A DNA stretch of 64,000 bases from Serripes groenlandicus. Lineage: Eukaryota > Mollusca > Bivalvia > Cardiida > Cardiidae. The DNA lies in the NCBI GenBank assembly GCA_031761405.1, contig JASEVX010000005.1, positions 2,802,571 through 2,866,570 on the forward strand, written 5' to 3'. The translations under genes and the position numbers were made by a program. The notes below the pieces were generated by a model that saw only the letters and a list, made by a program, of their open reading frames with translations, was not told the DNA's origin and did no database searches. Positions 1 to 11,138 of the stretch are shown here, one piece after another (position 1 is the first letter of the stretch; the number at the start of each line of letters is the position of its first letter).

Positions 1-125
1 CTATGACTAAAAGTGGAATACATTGTGGCAAAAGGAGAAATTGCACGTTTTGTGCAATTTCTTCTTTTGTCACTATGTTTTCAAAAAGCCGTCTGCCGCA
101 GAGGTGTCCGAAAGCGTCTATATGA
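1..125. repeat. TTAA-A MITE, fragment cut by the window start
   Basis: This piece matches the right two thirds of the ~230-bp TTAA-A family described at 32721-32950. It has the central hairpin with GAAATTGCAC and GTGCAATTTC arms, the CTTCTTTTGTCAC flank, a GCCGCAGAGG variant of the usual GCTGCAGAGG, and GCGTCTATATGAG. The expected terminal GGGAAAGGGTTAA is missing, and sequence past 125 is unrelated. Confidence 0.8.
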
Positions 126-299
126 GTTTAAATATTTGTAAAAATGAAACCATCCGCACAGTCACCTTCACTGTCCACATGCATGTAAAACATGTCAGTA
201 ATAACAACTAAACTAGCATCCATTGTATTATTTATACACATCTACACATCTATCTACACATCTACACATCTTCATGCATGCCATCGAAACTCATTTTCG

Positions 300-470
300 C
301 CTTAACCACTTCTACTTTTAATATGTAGCAGACGACTTTGAAAACATATAAAGAAAACTATGGAACATCTCTATTAATAAAGAAAATAGTTATTTAACAG
401 AAATGAAACGTTGTGGCAAAAGGAAATATTGCTAAATATGAAAAATGTTCTCATTTTTCCACAATGTTTT
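300..470. repeat. Diverged TTAA-A-type MITE remnant
   Basis: Recognisable family motifs appear in order: GCAGACGACTTTGAAAACAT, GTGGCAAAAGGA, and CCACAATGTTTTT. The central hairpin is heavily mutated. It is an old copy without clean termini. Confidence 0.55.
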
Positions 471-579
471 TAATATGCGTGTGATACAGATGCGTCAAGA
501 ATCGTCTGCAAGTGTCAAGCCATAATTGAGCCAGGTCGTACAAAAACCGACAATTTGTGACAACTACGATTGAATTGCA

Positions 580-686
580 TACACGTCTATTCGGTTATTG
601 GCCATCACATCTAAGTAGCCTGTCTGAGGGGATACACGTCTATTCGGTGATTGGTCATCACATCTGTGTAGCCTGTCTGAGGGGAT
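580..686. repeat. Two-copy direct repeat (~53 bp unit)
   Basis: A unit running from TACACGTCTATTCGGT to GCCTGTCTGAGGGGA occurs twice in a row with a few substitutions. Downstream, 700-860 carries weak similarity to the GAGCC-type MITE family (GATGCGCAGTCTGATCTGG). No gene is seen between 126 and 1160. Confidence 0.6.
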
Positions 687-1079
687 AGCGAACAGCGAAG
701 GTTCTGATCAAAATGCGTAGATGCGCAGTCTGATCTGGATCTCCGCATGTAGCTAAGTTCCGAGGTCGGTTTTCGCAAAACGTGTCTATAGAACACTGTC
801 CGATAAACTGATCAGCGGTTCCCGGTATTAACATGGGATTCTGACTATCACGTCTAAAAGGAACATTATATAACAATTATATTCGAAATTGATGTAGGCA
901 CAGTTTTAGACCCTCCTGGTCAAAGTGGTTTAAAATTGCTGGGTTTCGATATCATCCCATATGTGTATTACAGTATATGCAGCGTCCATGTGAACACATG
1001 CAATGGTTTCCGTCTTCTACTTTCACACATTTTCCACGAGCATTCGCATACAGACGCCAACTACGTACGAAACAAATAG

Positions 1080-1200
1080 TGTGGCAAAAGATCAATTCCT
1101 ACTTTGCCCACAACATTTTCAATTTTATTCAATAATATTTTTTAACTGATAGAGGTGCTTCATGTTTTGCCAAGACTTCGCCTTCTGCAGCTGTTTTGCA
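1080..1200. repeat. TTAA-A-type MITE remnant whose right end leads into the 63-bp array
   Basis: The order GTGGCAAAAGATCAATTC, CCCACAACATTTTCAA, TTTTATTCAATAATA and CTTCTGCAGCTG follows the right half of the MITE family. The expected terminal motif (TGTGGGAAAGGGTT) is present at 1201, but it is also the first bases of the tandem unit, so the array appears to begin inside the MITE terminus. Confidence 0.6.
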
Positions 1201-1956
1201 TGTGGGAAAGGGTTCAATAACGAGGCTTATCGATGTAAGCAAGCACTTAACGACTGTACTTTATGTGGGAAAGGGTTCAATAACGAGGCTTATCGATGTA
1301 AGCAAGCACTTAACGACTGTACTTTATGTGGGAAAGGGTTCAATAACGAGGCTTATCGATGTAAGCAAGCACTTAACGACTGTACTTTATGTGGGAAAGG
1401 GTTCAATAACGAGGCTTATCGATGTAAGCAAGCACTTAACGACTGTACTTTATGTGGGAAAGGGTTCAATAACGAGGCTTATCGATGTAAGCAAGCACTT
1501 AACGACTGTACTTTATGTGGGAAAGGGTTCAATAACGTGGCTTATCGATGTAAGCAAGCACTTAACGACTGTACTTTATGTGGGAAAGGGTTCAATAACG
1601 TGGCTTATCGATGTAAGCAAGCACTTAACGACTGTACTTTATGTGGGAAAGGGTTCAATAACGAGGCTTATCGATGTAAGCAAGCACTTAACGACTGTAC
1701 TTTATGTGGGAAAGGGTTCAATAACGTGGCTTATCGATGTAAGCAAGCACTTAACGACTGTACTTTATGTGGGAAAGGGTTCAATAACGTGGCTTATCGA
1801 TGTAAGCAAGCACTTAACGACTGTACTTTATGTGGGAAAGGGTTCAATAACGTGGCTTATCGATGTAAGCAAGCACTTAACGACTGTACTTTATGTGGGA
1901 AAGGGTTCAATAACGTGGCTTATCGATGTAAGCAAGCACTTAACGACTGTACTTTA
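1201..1956 (+). repeat. 63-bp tandem array, 12 exact-length copies
   Basis: Twelve units of 63 bp start with TGTGGGAAAGGGTTCAATAA. The only common difference is GAG versus GTG at one codon-like position, in the order five GAG, two GTG, one GAG, four GTG. Because 63 is divisible by 3, forward frames stay open (1162-1959 and 1196-2008). The first reads as a 21-residue repeat containing CTLCGKGF. That resembles the start of a C2H2 zinc finger, but no unit has the histidine pair, and a second frame is also open, so I call it satellite. Near identity between units implies recent amplification. Confidence 0.93.
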
Positions 1957-2467
1957 TAAAGACAGCTGTGCAGTTGACAACAGATTCACTGATAGGATAT
2001 TTCTTTAGAAGTCGACATTGAAAAATCACAAGAAAAAGGTTAACATCTGAACAATCTTGAAGTATAATTTTGATATTAAATTCACTATAAAATGCTTAAT
2101 CGTTCTTAGCAGTTTTTTCAAAATATCATCTCATTTTCAAATCCTAATACTAGAGAAAGGTTTCCAAAACACAAAGTAGCTACACTACTTCTATGAGCCA
2201 TGCAGTATGTTGATCATTAACATGAGCCGACCAAGATAAATTGGGTCTTGATGCACATAGGATCGGCTACAAGTCGGGAGAGCCTGTACATAGGCACATA
2301 ATTGTTATATCTCTCATTATGGCCTCCTATATTGAGAAGAGCCCCAGTATCTAATCCCAACGAGACTCTATAACTGAAACTATTAGTGTGTCACATGGTA
2401 CAATGGCGATGCAACAAAACCTCTGTTCACACGTCGCGGTTCATATAAACACTAAACAATAACATAC

Positions 2468-2656
2468 CCGTTCTCCTGTTGGTATATGTAGCGCTTCCTT
2501 CACCTTCGCAAATGACCCTTCACCGAGTGTGTTACCGAGGAGGTAATTCCCCACCTTTTTAGAATGGGGAAAGTTTCTGAGGACGTCCTTGGGCACGTCG
2601 GTGACCTTGACGGGGAGATACGGCGTGTCATTGGGGAGCATGGAGATCACGGTCAT
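2468..2656 (-). CDS. HUNK: HUNK-like serine/threonine kinase, N-terminal coding exon (partial gene)
   Basis: The exon encodes 63 residues from an ATG at 2656. Residues 20-40 (VPKDVLRNFPHSKKVGNYLL) match the segment just before the kinase domain of HUNK, an AMPK-related kinase. The glycine-rich ATP loop follows as LGEGSFAKV (residues 44-52), then EALHIPTGER. The coding part ends in phase 0 at a consensus donor: CGG followed by GTATGT (2467-2462). The next exon should begin with the VAIK catalytic-lysine segment, but it is not visible in 1-2440 and probably lies off the window to the left. The frame stays open upstream of 2656 to a TAG near 2712, so the start is the first in-frame ATG and could instead be ATG 2641. 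HUNK versus another AMPK-family member is judged from memory of the family. Confidence 0.82.
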
Positions 2657-3379
2657 CTTCACAGGACGAGTCCTGTTCGCTGGTGTCGGCTGCTGACAGG
2701 TCGTCGTGGTTCGAGCCTAGGTAACCGTTCTTGTATAATTGTAGTGTATCCTCATATCCCAGTGTGTCTGTAATGACGATCTTCCATTGTGCCGTTTTAT
2801 ATTAAGTCCAGTTTATCTGAAATTAAAGAATATATCAATACATTATGAGATCAAATTATGTTTATGCTACTTTCGAAAGTATTTTGTTACATCAAAGTGT
2901 TTATAGTCGTCGTATTGGCATTACTTTTAAAGATATATTGTACGCAAAAACACCAATCGGAAAGCTATAGCTGCAACTATAAAAGCCAATGATACAACTA
3001 CTGCAAACTACAAATTGTAATCTAACTATATTGGAGATAAAATTCTGCGTAGCGTTCATTGTAGATTTAGGTCTGAATGAACGAATGTGTAGGCTGATTC
3101 TCGAACCTACACTTTACGTAATTGTATTGATATTGTTTAGTAAGCCATGTATCTTAGGCGATTATACAAATGAGCGGCGCTGTGCGAAAACCAAATGTTA
3201 CACATTTGCGTCTGGTATGGACCAATCTGCGCTGTATCATATGGTTATGCACTGTTCGTCTATTAATTAGTAACATAATGTTTAAAGAAGCTTTCGTAAG
3301 GCAGGATCCAGGGATCCTTAGCATGGATGCGCAGGCAAGTGTTGTACCACGCGTGTTATAATAACGTTAATGTTTTTTT

Positions 3380-3593
3380 TTAACTCTTTCAGCGCCAAAG
3401 GCAATATTGAGCTTTTTGCAAACAATACAGATTCAGGTGAGTCAGCTCGTAACGAGCTGTCTCACCTGAAATCTGCATTGTTTGGCTGTGAGTTATAAAA
3501 AATTTCCAAAAAATCCTATAACATGAAAATAGAGTCGTCCAAGTTTGAACATGGAAGAGTCTAGGTTAAACAATTCGGCGCTGAAAGAGTTAA
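3380..3593. mobile_element. TTAA-F MITE (214 bp), second TTAA family
   Basis: The element begins TTAACTCTTTCAGCGCC and ends GGCGCTGAAAGAGTTAA, a 17-bp perfect terminal inverted repeat including the TTAA duplication. Inside is a near-perfect hairpin around CAGCTCGTAACGAGCTG with CAGGTGAG / CTCACCTG arms. There is no coding capacity. TTAA target sites and short C-starting termini are typical of piggyBac-type transposition. Confidence 0.85.
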
Positions 3594-3961
3594 CAGAACA
3601 CGCTTCAAATGGTGTTAACATTGCATACAGTATTTAAGCGATAGAACGATGTAATGATTTGAAAATATGCAAGAACATGATTAGACTCCGTAGAAGCACA
3701 TGCCGATCGATCTTAGTCCTTGTTGATGGCGGGATTCCCAAAATGGGGTTTCTCTTGTGACATGGTTTATATTGATTTATTTACATTTATGGTATTTTTG
3801 TTTGTACGAACAAACAATGGAAACCAATAAACATTATGTTGATGAAACCAATGAAATAACAAAGCAGTATCCTTTTGTGTTCTATATTTATGTTTGGCCA
3901 TTAGTGAACTCGGCTTTCAAAATATCTATGTATATGATAAACAATGTCAGAGTTTACATAT

Positions 3962-4193
3962 GAGCCATTCAACGACAAAACCAACATTATGAACTCTGCG
4001 TAATAAATCGTCCGCGGCAGGCTAATCCTAGCCGACACATTGCGTCTCAGGGGGATAGATGTATAGAGTGATGATTCCTGAAACAGAAAATCAGGGGGCG
4101 AAATAGGTCTGTACCGGTTAGCCTGCGCGGCATGGTTAGGCTGATCCGGATCGATACTTAACGCACAGAGTTAGATTTCTCGTGGAACGGCTC
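3962..4193. mobile_element. GAGCC-type MITE with 4-bp ATAT target duplication
   Basis: It starts GAGCCATTC and ends GGAACGGCTC, with inverted subterminal segments (ACCAACATTATGAACTCTGCG and its inverse). ATAT lies immediately on both sides. The interior carries the family signature GGATAGATGTATAGAGTGATG, CTGAAACAGAAAATC and CTGCGCGGCATG. Confidence 0.8.
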
Positions 4194-4343
4194 ATATCTT
4201 ACGCACATCTATTTGCTATATTATAGATGATTGAGTAGCGAGCAATGTAGAGGGAGAGATTATACTTCACAAATGAACAGGCTGATCTCTATCTCAATTC
4301 TTTGGAATGATACTTTAACTTCGTTCATATTCAACATGATACG

Positions 4344-4573
4344 TTAACCCTTTCCCTCATACGACAATTCTGCAGCAGACGACTTTGAACATATTTTGTC
4401 AAAACATGGAAAATCTCTATAATTGAATGGATAACCTATGACAAAAAGTGGGAAACATTGTGGCAAAAGGAGAAATTGCACGTTTTGTGCAGTTTCTTCT
4501 TGTGTCACTATGTTTTCAAAAAGCCGTCTGCTGCAGAGGCGTCAGAAAGCGTCTATATGAGGAAAAGGGTTAA
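4344..4573. mobile_element. TTAA-A MITE, full length (230 bp)
   Basis: Both ends are intact: TTAACCCTTTCCCTCATA at the left and GAGGAAAAGGGTTAA at the right. Internal landmarks are the CTGCAGCAGAC / GTCTGCTGCAG inverted pair and the central TTGCACGTTTTGTGCA stem. It has the opposite orientation to the copy at 32721. From 4574 to 5137 I see no gene. Confidence 0.92.
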
Positions 4574-5137
4574 AAGAGTTAAAAGTCGCGAACAGCTGTA
4601 CATAGTACATGGATTGTGTCGTATATCTCTGCATATATTGAAGAAGACAAAGTCAAAAAATGCACCATTATAAATATTACGATTTCAAATCCAATGTCTC
4701 ATACTGTCAGTTAGAGCATTTGCAACAAAGCACAACTAAGCATACCCCTGACTTTATATTTGTCCTTTATTCAGTACTCTCACCCCACGTGTACATTGAT
4801 TATTGGGTTCATACATGTAAATATGTACAATGTCATGCCATTTCCCACTGAATGTAATTATATTGTATTGTTTAGCTATATGCATTAATGTCTAAAAAGT
4901 TTCCGTTCTGTTTTGTTCTTTTCTTTAAAAAGGTTAGCGGCTAGACGCTAAACAATGTTTAACATGTAATTAATTGATTATTGATTGGTCGATTTGTAAA
5001 ACTATTTTCCGCTGAGTATTGAGTTCCGAAAGACAAAAACAAAAATACATCCATTAATCTATCGAATCTTTAAGTTTTATAGTGATATCGATGCTGTTGT
5101 TTTTCTCGCTCAAAGCGATAAACGAACCCTTTCCTAT

Positions 5138-8100
5138 GTGTTCACTGATATATTAAATGTAGGTATTTGGATGGGTATACTCTGTTCACTGATAGATTAA
5201 AGGTAGGTATTTGGATGGGTATACTCTGTTCACTGATATATTAAAGGTAGGTATTTGGATGGGTATACTCTGTTCACTGATAGATTAAAGGTAGGTATTT
5301 GGGTGGGTATACTCTGTTCACTGATAGATTAAAGGTAGGTATTTGGATGGGTATACTCTGTTCACTGATAGATTAAAGGTAGGTATTTGGATGGGTATAC
5401 TCTGTTCACTGATAGATTAAATGTAGGTATTTGGGTGGGTATACTCTGTTCACTGATAGATTAAAGGTAGGTATTTGGGTGGGTATACTCTGTTCACTGA
5501 TAGATTAAAGGTAGGTATTTGGATGGGTATACTCTGTTCACTGATAGATTAAATGTAGGTATTTGGATGGGTATACTCTGTTCACTGATATATTAAATGT
5601 AGGTATTTGGATGGGTATACTCTGTTCACTGATAGATTAAAGGTAGGTATTTGGATGGGTATACTCTGTTCACTGATAGATTAAATGTAGGTATTTGGAT
5701 GGGTATACTCTGTTCACTGATATATTAAATGTAGGTATTTGGATGGGTATGCTCTGTTCACTGATAGATTAAAGGTAGGTATTTGGATGGGTATACTCTG
5801 TTCACTGATAGATTAAAGGTAGGTATTTGGGTGGGTATACTCTGTTCACTGATAGATTAAATGTAGGTATTGGGGTGGGTATACTCTGTTCACTGATATA
5901 TTAAATGTAGGTATTTGGATGGGTATACTCTGTTCACTGATATATTAAATGTAGGTATTTGGATGGGTATACTCTGTTCACTGATAGATTAAAGGTAGGT
6001 ATTTGGATTGGTATACTCTGTTCACTGATAGATTAAAGGTAGGTATTTGGATGGGTATACTCTGTTCACTGATATATTAAATGTAGGTATTTGGATTGGT
6101 ATACTCTGTTCACTGATAGATTAAAGGTAGGTATTTGGATGGGTATACTCTGTTCACTGATATATTAAATGTAGGTATTTGGATTGGTATACTCTGTTCA
6201 CTGATAGATTAAAGGTAGGTATTTGGATGGGTATATTCTGTTCACTGATAGATTAAATGTAGGTATTTGGGTGGGTATACTCTGTTCACTGATATATTAA
6301 ATGTAGGTATTTGGATGGGTATACTCTGTTCACTGATATATTAAATGTAGGTATTTGGATTGGTATACTCTGTTCACTGATAGATTAAAGGTAGGTATTT
6401 GGATGGGTATACTCTGTTCACTGATAGATTAAAGGTAGGTATTTGGATGGGTATACTCTGTTCACTGATATATTAAATGTAGGTATTTGGATGGGTATAC
6501 TCTGTTCACTGATATATTAAATGTAGGTATTTGGATTGGTATACTCTGTTCACTGATAGATTAAAGGTAGGTATTTGGATGGGTATACTCTGTTCACTGA
6601 TAGATTAAAGGTAGGTATTTGGATGGGTATACTCTGTTCACTGATATATTAAATGTAGGTATTTGGATGGGTATACTCTGTTCACTGATAGATTAAAGGT
6701 AGGTATTTGCATGGGTATACTCTGTTCACTGATAGATTAAATGTAGGTATTTGGATGGGTATACTCTGTTCACTGATAGATTAAAGGTAGGTATTTGGAT
6801 GGGTATACTCTGTTCACTGATAGATTAAATGTAGGTATTTGGATGGGTATACTCTGTTCACTGATAGATTAAAGGTAGGTATTTGGATGGGTATACTCTG
6901 TTCACTGATAGATTAAATGTAGGTATTTAGATGGGTATACTCTGTTCACTGATAGATTAAAGGTAGGTACTTGGATGGGTATACTCTGTTCACTGATAGA
7001 TTAAATGTAGGTATTTGGATGGGTATACTCTGTTCACTGATAGATTAAAGGTAGGTATTTGGATGGGTATACTCTGTTCACTGATATATTAAATGTAGGT
7101 ATTTGGGTGGGTATACTCTGTTCACTGATATATTAAATGTAGGTATTTGGATGGGTATACTCTGTTCACTGATACATTAAATGTAGGTATTTGGATGGGT
7201 ATACTCTGTTCACTGATAGATTAAAGGTAGGTATTTGGATTGGTATACTCTGTTCACTGATAGATTAAAGGTAGGTATTTGGATGGGTATACTCTGTTCA
7301 CTGATATATTAAATGTAGGTATTTGGATTGGTATACTCTGTTCACTGATAGATTAAATGTAGGTATTTGGATGGGTATACTCTGTTCACTGATATATTAA
7401 ATGTAGGTATTTGGATGGGTATACTCTGTTCACTGATAGATTAAATGTAGGTATTTGGATGGGTATACTCTGTTCACTGATAGATTAAAGGTAGGTACTT
7501 GGATGGGTATACTCTGTTCACTGATAGATTAAATGTAGGTATTTGGATGGGTATACTCTGTTCACTGATATATTAAATGTAGGTATTTGGATTGGTATAC
7601 TCTGTTCACTGATATATTAAATGTAGGTATGTGGATGGGTATACTCTGTTCACTGATAGATTAAAGGTAGGTATTTGGATGGGTATACTCTGTTCACTGA
7701 TATATTAAATGTAGGTATTTAGAAGGGTATACTCTGTTCACTGATAGATTAAAGGTAGGTATTTGGATGGGTATACTCTGTTCACTGATAGATTAAAGGT
7801 AGGTATTTGGATGGGTATACTCTGTTCACTGATAGATTAAATGTAGGTATTTGGGTGGGTATACTCTGTTCACTGATATATTAAATGTAGGTATTTGGAT
7901 GGGTATACTCTGTTCACTGATATATTAAATGTAGGTATTTGGATTGGTATACTCTGTTCACTGATAGATTAAAGGTAGGTATTTGGATGGGTATACTCTG
8001 TTCACTGATAGATTAAAGGTAGGTATTTGGATGGGTATACTCTGTTCACTGATATATTAAATGTAGGTATTTGGATAGGTATACTCTGTTCACTGATAGA

Positions 8101-8525
8101 ATAAAGGTAGGTATTTGGATGGGTATACTCTGTTCACTGATAGATTAAATGTAGGTATTTGGATGGGTATACTCTGTTCACTGATAGATTAAAGGTAGGT
8201 ATTTGGATGGGTATACTCTGTTCACTGATATATTAAATGTAGGTATTTGGATGGGTATACTCTGTTCACTGATAGATTAAAGGTAGGTATTTGGATGGGT
8301 ATACTCTGTTCACTGATAGATTAAATGTAGGTATTTGGATGAGTATACTCTGTTCACTGATAGATTAAAGGTAGGTACTTGGATGGGTATACTCTGTTCA
8401 CTGATAGATTAAATGTAGGTATTTGGATGGGTATACTCTGTTCACTGATAGATTAAAGGTAGGTATTTGGATGGGTATACTCTGTTCACTGATATATTAA
8501 AGGTAGGTACTTGGATGGGTATACT
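5138..8525 (+). repeat. 44-bp minisatellite, about 77 copies
   Basis: The unit is built on TTCACTGATAGATTAAAGG, then TAGGTATTTGGATGGGTATACTCTG, with an exact 44-bp period across about 3.39 kb. Variation concentrates at a few sites: AGATT versus ATATT, AAAGG versus AAATG, GGATGGG versus GGGTGGG or GGATTGG. Most units with ATATT also carry AAATG, so unit types are linked and occur in recurring blocks. No frame is usefully open. The left edge follows AACCCTTTCCTATG, which resembles a TTAA-A MITE terminus. Confidence 0.97.
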
Positions 8526-8633
8526 GCAACAATACGATGAAGCTGATGTATGTCATTGTGATAAATCAAAAGTGATTTTGAGAACTGTCACTCATCCTCC
8601 AATATTGAGCTAACAGTCTACGTCAGGGGCGTA

Positions 8634-8966
8634 GCTTGGCAATAATCAATGTGTAGGCCGTCTCGTGAGAAAATCAACATTGTAGACTCTGCGTAAAGTA
8701 TCGACCCGGATCAGCCTAAGCATGCCACACAGGCGTACCCGGATATACACTTTTCGCATCCTGTGGATTTTCTGTTTCAGGAATCACTACTCTATCTATA
8801 CCCCCCTTAGACGGAATGTGTCGGCCGGATCAGTCTGCGCGGACAGCGCAGGCTGATCTGATCGATACATTACGCAGATGTGTATCGCCGAAACTGCATT
8901 TTGGGGCATTTTTAGAAAAAATGTGTAGGCACGTGCCTACAGTGCCTAAAGGGAGCTACGCCCCTG
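8634..8966. mobile_element. CAGGGGCGT-type MITE containing a GAGCC-type core
   Basis: The ends are CAGGGGCGTAGCT and its inverse AGCTACGCCCCTG, flanked by TACGT on both sides (apparent 5-bp duplication). Just inside are GTGTAGGC motifs. Most of the interior (about 8650-8910) is the body of the GAGCC family, including CTGTGGATTTTCTGTTTCAGG and CAGTCTGCGCGGACAGCGCA. A second copy lies at 36194-36522. Confidence 0.8.
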
Positions 8967-9634
8967 TACGTGGAAAAGTAGCCAGTCGTTTTAGAAGAAT
9001 ATTGTGTATAACACTGGTGTAAGAAAGCCAGGAAACACATTGGTAGTTGAAATGACCGTCACGTACGTATAACTTAGATACTGTGAAAAGCGGTGTTAAA
9101 TTCCATATAAGGAATGAACACGTATTTTCCCACAATCTATGATAAAACCAGATTTTAAAAACTAAACAATTTTTATTTCAAAACATTGATATATAATTAT
9201 ACCCGGAGGTTATATGAATTTTAATATATTGTAAATATGGTAAAGAATTTAGTCGTATAGTCATTTAACATATAGGAAAAACAACAGCACATAGCATAAT
9301 CATTTATAGTATAAATTACAAAAACAATAGCTGCTCGCCAAATAGTTAATTCTGAACGGCGAGGGTAAAGAATAACAAAGAATAAATAAATTTCCCACAA
9401 TGTAATGATTGTGTACTGTGGTGGGGATTGGCATATGGTAGTATAATTGACTTTGATAGGATAATCAATTGATTTCGTTAATTGGATATCACGCGTAGAC
9501 TGGTCAGGTTACAATTAACTGATACGTAAACCAATTACGCCTACTACGTCATAGTGAAATCTACACAACGATCAATAGTCTGTTTCTATTCTCGGTTCGA
9601 ACTCTCCGGGCCTCGAACAAAACAATCTGTGAGC

Positions 9635-9916
9635 GATTGATTGGGGTTTAACGCCGTTTTCTTTCCGTCATATCACGGCGGCAAGTTTACCTACTCATGT
9701 GTTTCCTGGCTTTCTCACACCGGTACTCCACACAACATTCTTTCCAAAAAACTGGCTGCTTTTTCAAATAAACTGGAAGCCCATTGATGAAAGACGAATG
9801 ACGCTTGTCACAGTGACTCTTGTCAAACATCGGAAAGGATATCGACCGAGCTGGGATTCGTACTCACAATCCCTGGATTGACAGCCCGTGGCGCTACCGA
9901 CTGAGCTACCCGGGAC
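9635..9916 (-). mobile_element. tRNA-derived SINE
   Basis: Read on the minus strand, the element starts with a tRNA-like head (GGGTAGCTCAGTCGGTAGCG, then a B-box-like GAGTNCGAATCCCAG with one mismatch). The body carries GGCTTCCAGTTTATTTG and GCCGTGATATGACGG, and the end is AACGGCGTTAAACCCCAATC. It is the family seen at 38645, 39130 and 40620. Confidence 0.8.
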
Positions 9917-9939
9917 TCGGCTGTGACGAAGGAAGATAC

Positions 9940-10055
9940 ATTGTTTGGACGTGAGTTATAAAAATATGCCAAAAATCCTATAACATGAAAATAGAGTCGT
10001 CAGAGTTTTAACATGAAAGAGTCTACTTTAAACAATTCGGCGCCGAAAGAGTTAA
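9940..10055. repeat. TTAA-F MITE, right-half fragment
   Basis: The segment from GTTTGGACGTGAGTTATAAAA to CGGCGCCGAAAGAGTTAA matches the right half of the 3380-3593 element, including the terminal repeat and TTAA. The left half is absent. Confidence 0.75.
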
Positions 10056-10294
10056 GGACAAGTTACGAGGCCTGCACCTCAGTTTTGAGCAAATTCTGAA
10101 AATAACAACACGTAATCAGCCTTTTTCTACAGTTTATTCAAAGGACGTCTACTAAAGTGGCCTCATATGCCGTATGTACCAGGAAAAACGTAAATTCTTT
10201 TCATCGCAATCGATGTTTTTTATATAGCGTACACAATTAACAAATGTCCTTTATTTAACCTTATCACTGAACTGTAGAAGTGGCATTCTTATAT

Positions 10295-10556
10295 GAGCTG
10301 TTTCACGAGAAAACCAACATTATGGACTCTACGTAATGTATCGACCTAGATCATCCAGCGCAGTCCGCGCAGGCTAATCCGGGCCAACACATTCCGTCTC
10401 AATGAGATAGAGTTATAAAGTAATCATTCCTAAAACAGGAAATCCACAGAAGGAGGAAAGGTGTATATCCGGGTTAGCCTGAGCGGCATGCTTAGTCCGA
10501 TCCGGGTCGATACTTTACGCAGAGTCCACAATGTTGGTTTTCTCGTGGAACGACTC
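10295..10556. mobile_element. GAGCC-type MITE with ATAT target duplication
   Basis: It starts GAGCTGTTTCACGAGAAAAC and ends GTTTTCTCGTGGAACGACTC, a long terminal inverted repeat, with ATAT directly outside both ends. It carries the whole family interior. Confidence 0.85.
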
Positions 10557-10916
10557 ATATACGCGTTTTACACCTGATAAGTAATGTCTACCTGTGCCGT
10601 TCTGTGCCGTTCTGTCAGCTGTGTATGTAGCAGCATAACATGCACGTTTTACTAGTCGGCAATTTTCAAAATCAAAACAATTCATCAGACATTTTAGTGG
10701 TATTTGATCTTTCACCCCACGGACAGAAATCAGCTGACTATATCGAACCATTCTAACGGTCGTGGTTAATTAATTATGAATGTATGTAGAAAGGTTTTAA
10801 CGCCGCCAAGTGTTAGAAGACTCCGAATACCCTTGATAAAGTCAACGATCAATTGACCGGACCATTAATTATACAACAAATTCACCTTCAAGAGAGAACC
10901 CTGTGTTTGGATAGTT

Positions 10917-11138
10917 GAGCCGTTCGACGGAAAAAAAACCAGTATGGACTCTGCGTAAAGTGTCGACCGGATCAGCCTAAGCATGCCGCGCAGGCTAACC
11001 CGGACAGACACGTTTCTTCACCTGTGGATTTTCTGTTTCAGGAATCACTCCTCTATCCCTCTATCCCACTAAGCCGGAACGATCTAGGTCGATACATTAC
11101 GCAGTGTCTACACTGTTAGTCTTTTCGTGGAACGGCTC
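10917..11138. mobile_element. GAGCC-type MITE, left-copy version
   Basis: Ends are GAGCCGTTCGACGG and CGTGGAACGGCTC. Flanks (AGTT / ATTT) do not give a clean duplication. The right-hand contig of the assembly starts inside the equivalent of this element, at the base matching 10958. Confidence 0.8.

Noticed and set aside
1162..1959. 265-codon frame resembling a zinc-finger array (CTLCGKGF repeats)
   Set aside because: No unit has the zinc-binding histidines, units are nearly identical at DNA level, and a second frame is open across the same array.
5138..8525. CRISPR-like array
   Set aside because: Units are contiguous with no spacers and the context is eukaryotic. This applies to all arrays in the window.
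9635..9881. 60-codon frame MFPGFLTPV and similar ones elsewhere
   Set aside because: They are translations of the SINE body.
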